Shown here: piece by piece, positions 1 to 7,875 of the stretch
Numbering within the stretch: position 1 is the first letter of the stretch
Layout: every line of letters begins with the position of its first letter
Assembly: GCA_942491975.1 (NCBI GenBank)
Contig: CALOCY010000004.1
Span: forward strand, 2,356,001 to 2,420,000
Source: CALOCY01 sp942491975
GTDB taxonomy: Bacteria > Bacteroidota > Bacteroidia > Bacteroidales > Prolixibacteraceae
Length of the DNA stretch: 64,000 nucleotides
Direction of reading: 5' to 3'
Notes under the pieces: generated by a model
Told to the model about the DNA's origin: nothing
The model's database searches: none
The model's input: only the letters and a program-made list of their open reading frames with translations
Translations under genes and position numbers: made by a program

Positions 1-15
1 TGATTATACGCCCGT

Positions 16-720
16 TCATACTAAACTGTCAATCATGTTGTAGTGCTTAAATTTCATCACGGCAATCATTACCACAGCCATTGTTGTGAGCAACACAAGG
101 ATAATTTGTACTGCATCCTGCTTTTCAATCCGGGTTTTATGCAACAACGGACGATGAAGCCGCATAAGGTAGGTGTCAATCGCTAATGTAGCCCGATATA
201 CCAGCCATCCGATAAAGAGTCCTACAACCATTCCCGTAAGTACATCTGTTGGGTAGTGTACGCCCAGGTAAACCCGTGAATACGAAATTACCAGTGCCCA
301 TAACACCATCATTAAAATGTATCCCTTTCGCTTAAACAGGGCCCCGGTAAACGCCACTACACTAAATGCATTTGCTGCATGTGCCGAGAAGAACCCGAAT
401 TGCCCACCCCTCTTCATAACATTGTGTACCAGACTTTTAAGTGCCGGTTCATGTACAGGGCGGTATCGTTGGGTGATATCTTTTACAATATTGGAAAGTT
501 GATCGCACAAAAACAGTGTCAGGGTGAGCATTAACAGGATTACCACTCCTTTTATGCCATATCGCCTTAGTATTACAAAAGCAATGGTTACATAGAGTGG
601 CAACCAAATTTCTTTTCGTGTAAATGCCGACATTACAAAGTCCCAGAACAGATTGTGTTTTCCGTTTAACAACAAAAAATAGTAGGCTTCCCACTGGTTG
701 AGTGCATCAAATAATTCCAT
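16..720 (-). CDS. PAP2-family membrane phosphatase
   Basis: A 234-residue integral membrane phosphatase of the PAP2 (type 2 phosphatidic acid phosphatase) superfamily, which removes phosphate from lipid phosphates such as undecaprenyl pyrophosphate or phosphatidylglycerol phosphate. All three signature blocks are visible: K80 with R87-P88, S112-A-H-A115, and S148-R with H155 and D159 (SRVYLGVHYPTD). H114 would be the general acid and H155 the nucleophile. Several hydrophobic segments surround them, and another lies near residues 205-222. The gene is complete and ends 15 bases from the window edge. It lies downstream of obg on the same strand with a 373-base gap, so it may have its own promoter. 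The substrate cannot be told from sequence; an undecaprenyl-PP phosphatase or lipid A phosphatase role are alternatives. Confidence 0.85.
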   Translation of the reverse strand: MELFDALNQWEAYYFLLLNGKHNLFWDFVMSAFTRKEIWLPLYVTIAFVILRRYGIKGVVILLMLTLTLFLCDQLSNIVKDITQRYRPVHEPALKSLVHNVMKRGGQFGFFSAHAANAFSVVAFTGALFKRKGYILMMVLWALVISYSRVYLGVHYPTDVLTGMVVGLFIGWLVYRATLAIDTYLMRLHRPLLHKTRIEKQDAVQIILVLLTTMAVVMIAVMKFKHYNMIDSLV

Positions 721-1093
721 GTGCTATTATATTAACTACCCCACAGCAGAGCTATCGAGGTATACATCAGTAAATTGTTTGGCGTCTTTATCTAAAATAT
801 TTAAGCAATACGCTAAGTTATTTATACAACCAGAGCCTTGCCCCAATCACCGCTTCTCTTCGTTTCTTTTCATCTAAGGAAAAGATATGAAGCAAAGAAA
901 AATCAAGCCAAAATAAAGCTGCTTTCATTTTCAATGTAACCAATTAGCCCGCATCACGCAATTTTGGCAATTCACGAACAAGACGCTTTTAAAGTACGTC
1001 TCAAAACACTAAAAGCATTTTTAAGTTGAGACAAGGTTAATAAATAATTCAATATTAAGTCTTTATGCATCCCTAACTCAAAAAATTATAGCC
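721..1093. other. Intergenic region between obg and the PAP2 gene
   Basis: 373 AT-rich bases without a credible gene. A 7-bp inverted repeat (gtctcaa at 998-1004, ttgagac at 1026-1032) lies 62 bases past the obg stop and could be a weak obg terminator. No TAnnTTTG-type promoter was recognised for the PAP2 gene. Confidence 0.3.
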
Positions 1094-2083
1094 TCACTGG
1101 TTTAATATTTGCCAGATTTTATCTTTCAGCTCCGTGATTCCCACTCCGGCAATTGAAGATATAAAAATATGGGGAATATCGGTAATCTCTTTCTCCATTT
1201 CCGCTATAAGTTCATCATCAAGCATATCGCATTTTGTTATAGCCAGCAACCTGTTTTTGTCGAGCAGTTCAGGATTGTATTTTTCCAGCTCATTGAGCAG
1301 GACAAAGTATTCCCTGCGGATATCTTCACTGTCGGCAGGTACCATGAATAACAATATTGAGTTGCGTTCGATGTGGCGCAGAAACCGTAATCCCAACCCT
1401 TTCCCCTCATGTGCCCCTTCAATAATGCCCGGAATGTCGGCCATGCAAAATGATTTTTGGTCGCGATAAGCAACCATCCCAAGATTGGGAACCAGTGTCG
1501 TAAATGGATAATCTCCAATCTCTGGTTTTGCAGCCGAAATGACTGATAGCAATGTCGATTTCCCGGCATTGGGCAATCCCACCAATCCCACGTCAGCCAG
1601 TATTTTTAATTCAAGGATGCGCCAGTCTTCCCGCTCATCTTCCCCCGGCTGTGCATATCGTGGTGTTTGGTTGGTCGCCGATTTGAAGTGCCAGTTTCCC
1701 AAACCCCCACGGCCACCTTCCATGATTATTTTTTCTTCACCATCTTTAGTGATTTCAAAAAGCACCTCCCCGGTTTCCGGATTTTTGGCAATGGTTCCAA
1801 GCGGAACATCCAGTATCACATCTTCACCGTCTTTGCCGTGTTTACGGCTACCACTTCCACCTTCGCCATGTGAAGCAAACACATGTTTGCGGTATTTCAG
1901 GTGAAGCAGTGTCCACATTTGGGCATTGCCCCGCACAATAACGTGACCTCCCCTGCCACCATCACCACCATCGGGGCCTCCTTTAGGTATAAACTTTTCG
2001 CGTCTGAAATGCGCCGATCCGCTTCCTCCCCTGCCTGAGCGACAAAAAATCTTTACGTAATCGACAAAATTTTTCCCTGCCAT
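1094..2083 (-). CDS. obgE: GTPase Obg/CgtA
   Basis: Obg-family GTPase of 329 residues that binds the 50S ribosomal subunit and links ribosome assembly to growth and stress responses. The N-terminal glycine-rich Obg fold (residues 1-157, many GG repeats) is followed by the G domain: G1 GLPNAGKST at 169-177, G3 DIPG at 216-219, G4 TKCD at 283-286. The ATG at 2083 was chosen (start MAGKNFVDYVKI), as in other Obg proteins; a GTG 21 bases upstream would add seven residues unlike the family. The C-terminal extension seen in some Obg proteins is absent. It follows hpt and adk on the same strand, the usual Bacteroidetes order, but here a plus-strand gene at 2261-2614 separates adk from obg. Confidence 0.96.
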   Translation of the reverse strand: MAGKNFVDYVKIFCRSGRGGSGSAHFRREKFIPKGGPDGGDGGRGGHVIVRGNAQMWTLLHLKYRKHVFASHGEGGSGSRKHGKDGEDVILDVPLGTIAKNPETGEVLFEITKDGEEKIIMEGGRGGLGNWHFKSATNQTPRYAQPGEDEREDWRILELKILADVGLVGLPNAGKSTLLSVISAAKPEIGDYPFTTLVPNLGMVAYRDQKSFCMADIPGIIEGAHEGKGLGLRFLRHIERNSILLFMVPADSEDIRREYFVLLNELEKYNPELLDKNRLLAITKCDMLDDELIAEMEKEITDIPHIFISSIAGVGITELKDKIWQILNQ

Positions 2084-2150
2084 AAAATCGTTGTCTAATA
2101 TCACGACAAAAGTACTCGGTTTTTTCGAGAAAGAAAAAGTAACCGCGTTG

Positions 2151-2187
2151 ATAACTTTTCCAAAGTTTTGAACTTTGGAAAAGTTAT
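2151..2187. repeat. Perfect 17-bp inverted repeat, member of a dispersed pair
   Basis: ataacttttccaaagtt, a 3-base loop ttg, and its exact complement form a 37-bp palindrome. The inner 23 bases are identical to those of the palindrome at 61995-62027. Here it sits between divergent genes (obg and the gene at 2261), so it is not in a terminator position. It is more likely a dispersed intergenic repeat, or an operator or 5-prime leader hairpin. Confidence 0.8.
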
Positions 2188-2260
2188 AGCCTGATTTGAA
2201 AAATTGTAATTTGAACCGACAAGCAGAGACAGATGTTATTGAATAGAAATTTTTTCAACT

Positions 2261-2614
2261 ATGGATAAACATATTTCGGTTGTTGCCGGCTTACAGTTGG
2301 CCCTTAGTATTTTAGGATTGTTCCTTTTAGCAGGATTTTTTTTCCTGATCGGTTTTGCCTGCCAGTTTATTGACGAGCCTTTTGCCCAGGAAATCGTTTA
2401 TACGGTAATGTCAATTATTTTCCTCGTTGCAGGAATAAAACACCTTTTGGGAATTATCGGAGGTATCGGGTTACTCCAACGTAAAAAATGGGGAAGGATA
2501 TTGATACTGATTGTTGCCGCCCTTGACCTGCCCCTGTTCCCGACCGGTACAGCTTTGAGTGTCTATTCTTTTTGGGTGTTGATCCAACAGGAGACAGAGG
2601 AGTTGTTGAGCTAA
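2261..2614 (+). CDS. Small membrane protein of unknown function
   Basis: A 117-residue protein with about three to four hydrophobic helices (residues 8-33, 43-72, 79-108) joined by short loops, including the basic RKKWGR around residues 76-81. The hydrophobic layout resembles small DUF4064-like membrane proteins, but no family can be assigned with confidence. It lies alone on the plus strand, between the otherwise conserved minus-strand hpt-adk and obg genes. A hairpin at 2663-2698 probably ends both it and the converging adk. Confidence 0.6.
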   Translation: MDKHISVVAGLQLALSILGLFLLAGFFFLIGFACQFIDEPFAQEIVYTVMSIIFLVAGIKHLLGIIGGIGLLQRKKWGRILILIVAALDLPLFPTGTALSVYSFWVLIQQETEELLS

Positions 2615-2660
2615 AATCCCTCACCCCATACCCCTCTCCTAAAGGGCTACTTTATCATAA

Positions 2661-2698
2661 AAAAAGGATTCCATCTCTCAAAAAAGATAGAATCCTTT
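2661..2698. terminator. Bidirectional terminator hairpin between the 2261 gene and adk
   Basis: The arms aaaggattccatct and agatagaatccttt pair around a short A-rich loop, with A/T runs outside the arms, between two converging genes. A related sequence (ggattcc ... ggaatcc with a ctcaaaaaaagat loop) occurs near 60730-60760. Confidence 0.7.
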
Positions 2699-2722
2699 GG
2701 TTGATTTAATGATCTATCTAAT

Positions 2723-3295
2723 TTACAGCTTTTCAACAATTTGTATCAGGCGGTCGGTAATTTCCCCGATTGTTCCCAAACCCCTGATTTCATACAATTT
2801 TTGTTGTCCGTTGTAGTAGTTTTTTAGCGGGGCTGTCTTTTGGTTGTATATATTGATACGATTTTCAATGATTGATTCATTGATGTCATCGCTACGTCCC
2901 GATGTTTTCCCCCGCTTAAGTATCCGTTCTATCAACTCCTCTTTTTCGACTTCGAGGCTTAACATTGCCTGAACAGGGGTTGCATTTTTTTCAAGCAGGT
3001 TATCCAGTTCTTCAGCCTGTTGCACTGTACGTGGAAATCCGTCGAAAATAATGCCCTTTGCCTCTTTGTTGCTGTCCAGCATCGATTTAATCATCCCAAT
3101 CACCACTGCATCGGGTACCAGTTCGCCTTTATCCATAAATTTCTTTGCCTCAAGCCCCAGCGCAGTACTTTTTGCTATTTCACTACGCAACAGATCACCG
3201 GTAGATACATGCAACAGTCCAAATCGTTCGATTAAGAATGCAGCCTGGGTGCCTTTCCCTGCCCCCGGGGGGCCAAAAATGACAAGATTTAACAT
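2723..3295 (-). CDS. adk: Adenylate kinase
   Basis: A 190-residue cytoplasmic adenylate kinase (ATP + AMP = 2 ADP). It starts with the P-loop GPPGAGKGT at residues 8-16, and has the AMP-binding region around STGDLLR and the DGFPRT motif at 85-90. The LID domain is the short, cysteine-free kind (RGKTSGRSDD), as in other short-form kinases. It lies 43 bases downstream of hpt on the same strand, so the two purine genes probably share a transcript. Complete and ordinary. Confidence 0.97.
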   Translation of the reverse strand: MLNLVIFGPPGAGKGTQAAFLIERFGLLHVSTGDLLRSEIAKSTALGLEAKKFMDKGELVPDAVVIGMIKSMLDSNKEAKGIIFDGFPRTVQQAEELDNLLEKNATPVQAMLSLEVEKEELIERILKRGKTSGRSDDINESIIENRINIYNQKTAPLKNYYNGQQKLYEIRGLGTIGEITDRLIQIVEKL

Positions 3296-3338
3296 CTTTT
3301 CTTTTCTTAAAATACGGTTACACTATATTGAAAATAAA

Positions 3339-3884
3339 TCAATTGTGATTTTCAACCACTTTGTAAATGTCTTTAAGGTTGCGGCCACGCCCGTTGTAAT
3401 CGAGGCCAAATCCCAGAATAAAATCATTGGGTATATCCAACCCGACATAGTCAATTTTGATGTCGCGCTGTAGTGCATTGGGCTTAAACAGCAATGTCGC
3501 TATTTTTATCTCGGCAGGCCCGTATTCGCGAAGCTGCCCAAGCACACTGTCCATAGAGATGCCTGTATCCACAATGTCTTCAAGAATAACGACTGTACGC
3601 CCTTTCAGGTCTTCATTTAACCCGATGAGTTCTTTTACCCTTCCCGTAGTTGATGTCCCCTGATATGATGCCATCTTAACAAATGATATTTCGGCCTCTA
3701 CATTCAGGTGTTTAAAGAGTTCGGCCGAGAACATAAATGCCCCATTCAACACACTGATAAATAAAGGGTCTTTCCCTTTCAAATCATCGTTCATTTTTGC
3801 AGCTACAGCCTTAATTGCTGTTTCAATTTCCTCATACGGAAGGTATTTTTCAAATGTTTTGTCCAGAACTTTAATTTTACTCAT
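3339..3884 (-). CDS. hpt: Hypoxanthine phosphoribosyltransferase
   Basis: A 181-residue type I phosphoribosyltransferase that salvages hypoxanthine (and often guanine) with PRPP. The PRPP-binding motif VVILEDIVDTGIS is at residues 98-110, with the E102-D103 acidic pair. Family features upstream include LNGAFMF and VKMASYQGT. It is the first gene of an hpt-adk pair. The 386-base region upstream, which it shares divergently with purE, is filled by the repeated leader element described at 4044. Confidence 0.95.
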   Translation of the reverse strand: MSKIKVLDKTFEKYLPYEEIETAIKAVAAKMNDDLKGKDPLFISVLNGAFMFSAELFKHLNVEAEISFVKMASYQGTSTTGRVKELIGLNEDLKGRTVVILEDIVDTGISMDSVLGQLREYGPAEIKIATLLFKPNALQRDIKIDYVGLDIPNDFILGFGLDYNGRGRNLKDIYKVVENHN

Positions 3885-4043
3885 CTGTTCTATTTTTGAT
3901 TCGTGTTATCAGCGGTTATTTTTTTCAAATACCGGTTGTTTATATCGCCAATTCAGAAAAAATAATTTTAATTTGCATAGAAATTATGAATGGTCGCAAA
4001 TTAGCAAAACAAATCTTTCTTAGGAAATAAATTATTGAAAACA

Positions 4044-4276
4044 TGAAACGAACATAGAACTTTATTATTCATAAATTCCGCATAGAAAAATGAATAAAAG
4101 AATTCATATGAGTTCCTGAATGTGCTAAAATTTTTGGTGCATTTTTAACGACAAATTTTTTAAACAGATGAAACTTCCATTCAATTTTTATTCAAAAATT
4201 ACACAAATAAAAATGAATAAAAATTGATATGGTAAGTTCCATACAGCAATTAAAATCAATATTTATACGTATGAAA
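4044..4276 (+). repeat. Repeated AT-rich leader element in front of purE (copies A and C)
   Basis: Copy A (4044-4173) matches 36592-36720, in front of another gene, over its whole 130-base length. Shared blocks are tgaaacgaacat, agaaaaatga, gagttcctgaatg, and a final aaattttnaaacagatgaaa-like stretch. A weaker copy C (4168-4276) follows directly and ends on the purE start codon. Each unit ends in ATGAAA. Copy A starts with a four-codon reading frame M-K-R-T-stop (4043-4057), and copy C with a 19-codon frame starting at 4168. The function is unknown: it could be a mobile promoter or leader, or an attenuator. The rest of the hpt-purE gap (3885-4042) is AT-rich and otherwise featureless. Confidence 0.7.
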
Positions 4277-4777
4277 CCACTTGTAAGCATCATCATGGGA
4301 AGTACTTCCGATTTGAAGGTAATGGAAGCCGCAGCTCAGATTCTCGACGAGTTTGAAATCCCTTTCGAAATTAACGCCTTGTCAGCACATCGCACACCAG
4401 AAGAGGTAGAGAAGTTTGCCAAAGGGGCAAAAGAGAACGGGATTAAAGTTATTATTGCCGGTGCGGGCATGGCTGCCCATCTTCCCGGGGTAGTTGCAGC
4501 AATGACCCCCCTTCCTGTAATCGGGGTACCTATTAATGCCAGCCTTGACGGATGGGATTCCATTTTGTCAATCATTCAAATGCCCCCGGGCATCCCGGTT
4601 GCTACTGTCGCCGTAAACGGGGCACGTAATGCCGGTATTTTGGCTGTACAAATGCTTTCGTTGGGAGATAGTGCGATCCAGGGGAAGTTTATTGCATTCA
4701 AGGAAGAGCTGAAACAGAAGATTGTAAAAGCAAACCAGGAATTGGCTAAAGTGGAGTTTAAATTCAAGACAAACTAA
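4271..4777 (+). CDS. purE: 5-(carboxyamino)imidazole ribonucleotide mutase
   Basis: Class I PurE of 168 residues, converting N5-CAIR to CAIR in purine synthesis. The active-site pieces are GSTSD (10-14), SAHRTP (38-43, catalytic His40), GAGMAAHLPG (64-73) and SILSIIQMP (97-105). The ATG at 4271 was chosen because MKPLVSIIMGS matches the family start. An in-frame ATG at 4229 would add 14 residues lying inside the upstream repeat. No Shine-Dalgarno sequence is visible. The gene is transcribed away from hpt. The leader is shared with the gene at 36715, which is not a purine gene. Confidence 0.95.
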   Translation: MKPLVSIIMGSTSDLKVMEAAAQILDEFEIPFEINALSAHRTPEEVEKFAKGAKENGIKVIIAGAGMAAHLPGVVAAMTPLPVIGVPINASLDGWDSILSIIQMPPGIPVATVAVNGARNAGILAVQMLSLGDSAIQGKFIAFKEELKQKIVKANQELAKVEFKFKTN

Positions 4778-4892
4778 TCTGCATTCTACAAAAATCTTCT
4801 TTGTGTTTGCATATTGGAATATATTTTCATAAATTGGGGGTGGTAAGGATAGCGACAATTAAAATCCCCGTTCGCTATGCTGCCTGCAATTT

Positions 4893-5678
4893 ATGTGGAA
4901 AACAACCCTTATAGTTATCCTCATTTGCGTGGGTTACTTATGTCCTGCGCAAGAGTTATTTCAAGTCGGAGCACGACATGAAGCCCTGGCTAGTTCAACC
5001 GTTGCATTACCGGGATTGTATGCGGCCTTTCATAATCAGGCAGGTCTCACCCAATTGGAAGAGCCTGCTGTTGGTTTATCGTACAAAAACAGGTTTCTGG
5101 TCAGTGAGCTGTCAACCCGCGCAATAGTAGTTGCTATTCCTGCCGCAAATGGTGTTTTTGGTGCCACCTTCTCACAAACAGGTTTTAAACTTTGGAACGA
5201 GACAAAAACATCGGTTTGCTATTCCCGAAAATTTGGCACACCGATAAGTGCTGCCCTGCAGTTTGACCTGTTTTCACAAAATTCAGCAGAAAACAGCAGC
5301 CGAAATTCATATTTTGCGCTTGAAGGAGGTCTTTTATACTGTTTCAGAAAAACACTTATTGGCATTCATTTTTTTAACCCTTCCCATAAAAATCATCATT
5401 TTTTATTTCGGGGCGGCGCAACATTCCTTTTATCTGATAAGCTGCTGATAACAGCCGAAGGCGGAAATAATCGTAATAATCGGTTGGTTTTTGGATCAGG
5501 AGTCGAGTACCGGGCACACAAACAGCTTACATTACGCACCGGTATTAAAAGCCGGCCTGTTTCACAGGCTTTCGGGCTTAGTTATAACACAGGATTGCTG
5601 CAATGTGATATTGCCGTTTCAAACCACCGAAATTTAGGGTATACCCCTTCCGTCTCACTTAGTTACCTGTTGAAATGA
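4893..5678 (+). CDS. Outer-membrane beta-barrel protein, PorV/PorQ-like
   Basis: A 261-residue secreted protein with a signal peptide (residues 1-19, ending near CPAQ). Alternating-hydrophobicity strands follow throughout, and the protein ends in SLSYLLK, typical of an outer-membrane barrel. The early VGARHEALASSTVALPGLYAAFHNQAGLTQ pattern resembles the FadL-like PorV/PorQ group, where a conserved NPAGL-type motif follows the first strand (here NQAGL). Its stop overlaps the start of the next gene by four bases (ATGA), so the two are translationally coupled and likely cooperate in the outer membrane. The exact ligand or partner is unknown. Confidence 0.65.
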   Translation: MWKTTLIVILICVGYLCPAQELFQVGARHEALASSTVALPGLYAAFHNQAGLTQLEEPAVGLSYKNRFLVSELSTRAIVVAIPAANGVFGATFSQTGFKLWNETKTSVCYSRKFGTPISAALQFDLFSQNSAENSSRNSYFALEGGLLYCFRKTLIGIHFFNPSHKNHHFLFRGGATFLLSDKLLITAEGGNNRNNRLVFGSGVEYRAHKQLTLRTGIKSRPVSQAFGLSYNTGLLQCDIAVSNHRNLGYTPSVSLSYLLK

Positions 5679-7687
5679 AAAAAACCGCTATCATCATCAT
5701 GTTTACATTGATAAGCTGTATCGCAACAGCACAAAACCCGGCAGGGCAATCATCCCATGATAAAGTGTTTGAGTCCATTACAGAGTACCTTCCTGAAAAC
5801 GATGAGCAGGCCGACATAAACAGCATTCTGGAGATACTTGAGGGTTATTTTGAGCAACCGTTAAATATCAACAGAGCCACAAAAGAACAGCTCCTGAACC
5901 TGTTTTTGCTCGACGAGTATCAGGTAGCACAATTGCTAAAGTACCGCGAAACATACGGGGCATTGCAGTCAGTATATGAACTTGCCGCAATAGATGGTTT
6001 TACCCCTGAACAGGCAAAACAGCTGATGCCATTCATTACTTTTGAAGAAGGATTGGAGAAACATGTACAGCTCAGGACCAACCAACAACTGATCGTCCGC
6101 GCCTATCGTACCATTGAAAAGAGTGCCGGGTATACTGATGGGAAGTTCAATGGCCCTCCGTGGAAAAAATATGTGAGATGGAAGAGTACAGCCGGAGACA
6201 ACCACCAGGCAGGAGTAACAGCAGAGACAGATCCCGGTGAAGCGTTTTTTAAGTCTCCCAACCGGCAGGGATTTGATTTTTATTCGTTCTATTTCAAAAC
6301 AGCTGTGAAAGAGTGGATCCCCACCATAATTGTCGGGGATTTTCATTTCAGGGCAGGAATGGGCGTGGCGATGTGGCCGGGATTTGGCATTCGAAAATCG
6401 GCTAATGCCACCCAGGTTTCATCTCCTTATACCGGGCTCAGGCCCTATACTTCGACCGATGAGAACAGGTTTTTCAGGGGTGTTGCCGCCACATTCAGGC
6501 ACAAGCATTTCTCGTTTACCCCGTTGATGTCGCTAAAAAAAACTGATGCCAATATCACCACCGGCACCGGAGGAGATCCTGTTGCCACATCAAAAGGCAC
6601 TTCAGGGCTTCACCGGACAATGGCCGAGCAGGAAGATAAAAACAACCTGAAAGAACAGCTGTATGGAGGATATCTGGCGTTCCGAAAGAATAGTTTACAC
6701 ATAGGGGCAGGCTATTATCACTTTTCCTGTTCCCTGCCCATTATCCCTACACCAAAGCCTTACAATTACTATTATTTCACCGGAACGAGGAACCACAACC
6801 TTTCTGTTGATTATAAGTGGAACCTTAACCGTTTCATGTTTTCCGGTGAGTTTGTACGCAGCAAATCGGGAGGCACAGGTATTTTGCAGCAGCTTTTATT
6901 GTATCCCGGCAACACTGTTCAGATGGCTCTTTTATACCGTCACTACACAAAAGATTTCCACTCTGTTTATGGCAACTCATTTGCCGAACGTTCATCAATT
7001 ATTAATGAAAACGGTTTCTACACCGGCATACAGGTATATGCTGTCCCCGGTGTGAAAATCAATTGCTACCTCGACAGTTACACGTTTCCCTGGCTCATTT
7101 CCAATGCCGGTTCACCTTCATCGGGGTATGATTTTTTGCTACAAACTGACCTTGTTTTGTCCCCAAAACTACAGGCATACATCCGGTTTAAACATGAAAC
7201 ACAGCAAAAAAATGCTGCCGGTGCTTCCCCTGTCCGTCAAACCGAAGATCAGGCAAAGCAACAGCTCCGGCTGAACATGGAGTGGCACCCTTCTGAGAAT
7301 ATCCGTTTGAAAACCCGGGCAGAGTGGTGTTATCTTCCACACTCAAAGCAAAACGGGATACTCATTTTTCAGGATCTGTTTTGGCAGGCCCGCTCATCGC
7401 GCTTTAAGGTGTGGGCAAGGCTTGCTTTTTTTGATACCAGTTCATACAACACCCGGATTTATGCGTACGAGAATGACCTTTTGTATAAATACAGCCTGCC
7501 TGCATATTACGATAAAGGCATTAAAGGCTACCTGACCCTGCGCCATAAATTCAAAACCCGGTTGCAGGCAGGGGTAAGGTTTGCACGCCTGCATTTTTTT
7601 AACAAAGAAGAGGTCGGGTCAGGAACCGGGGCGATCCCCTCTTCACATAAAACAGAGTTCAGCACACAATTTATTGTATATCTTTGA
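5675..7687 (+). CDS. Helix-hairpin-helix domain protein with C-terminal outer-membrane barrel
   Basis: A 670-residue protein. A signal peptide (1-19, cut after ATA) is followed by a ComEA-type helix-hairpin-helix region at about residues 60-125 (LNINRATKEQLLNL ... LLKYRETYG ... IDGFTPEQAKQL). The remaining 530 residues are rich in aromatic, alternating strands and end in FIVYL, as outer-membrane barrels do. Related long HhH proteins occur in many Bacteroidetes, usually without a proven role. The HhH part would lie in the periplasm and could bind DNA, as ComEA does. It is coupled to the upstream barrel gene by a 4-base overlap. A role in DNA uptake is inference only; the HhH fold can also bind protein. 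Confidence 0.75.
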   Translation: MKKTAIIIMFTLISCIATAQNPAGQSSHDKVFESITEYLPENDEQADINSILEILEGYFEQPLNINRATKEQLLNLFLLDEYQVAQLLKYRETYGALQSVYELAAIDGFTPEQAKQLMPFITFEEGLEKHVQLRTNQQLIVRAYRTIEKSAGYTDGKFNGPPWKKYVRWKSTAGDNHQAGVTAETDPGEAFFKSPNRQGFDFYSFYFKTAVKEWIPTIIVGDFHFRAGMGVAMWPGFGIRKSANATQVSSPYTGLRPYTSTDENRFFRGVAATFRHKHFSFTPLMSLKKTDANITTGTGGDPVATSKGTSGLHRTMAEQEDKNNLKEQLYGGYLAFRKNSLHIGAGYYHFSCSLPIIPTPKPYNYYYFTGTRNHNLSVDYKWNLNRFMFSGEFVRSKSGGTGILQQLLLYPGNTVQMALLYRHYTKDFHSVYGNSFAERSSIINENGFYTGIQVYAVPGVKINCYLDSYTFPWLISNAGSPSSGYDFLLQTDLVLSPKLQAYIRFKHETQQKNAAGASPVRQTEDQAKQQLRLNMEWHPSENIRLKTRAEWCYLPHSKQNGILIFQDLFWQARSSRFKVWARLAFFDTSSYNTRIYAYENDLLYKYSLPAYYDKGIKGYLTLRHKFKTRLQAGVRFARLHFFNKEEVGSGTGAIPSSHKTEFSTQFIVYL

Positions 7688-7703
7688 TTGTATATCGGCA
7701 TTA

Positions 7704-7721
7704 ATCCCGAATGATCGGGAT
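7704..7721 (+). terminator. Short hairpin after the HhH gene
   Basis: atcccga-atga-tcgggat, a 7-bp stem 16 bases past the stop at 7687, without a clear T run. It is a possible but weak terminator. Confidence 0.35.
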
Positions 7722-7806
7722 AAAATTCTAAAAGCCATAATGAGGCGTTTAAGATTACAATTGGTACAACATATTCCGATTCCCCCTCTATTACAATATA
7801 ATTTTG

Positions 7807-7814
7807 TACTTTTG
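7807..7814 (+). promoter_or_regulatory. Bacteroidetes -7 box upstream of the acyltransferase gene
   Basis: TACTTTTG matches the TAnnTTTG consensus, 62 bases before the start at 7876. No convincing -33 TTG was found at the expected distance. Confidence 0.45.
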
Positions 7815-7875
7815 CCGTCCGTGCTACTTGTAATAAAGCAGTACGCTAATTATTTGATTATCAAAAACTACATAT

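Noticed and set aside
1134..1904. Plus-strand frames inside obg, and similar shadow frames in mfd, purH and mltF
   Set aside because: They mirror codon bias of the real genes and have no protein features.
4229..4270. Longer purE start
   Set aside because: The extra 14 residues lie in the repeated leader and do not match PurE proteins.
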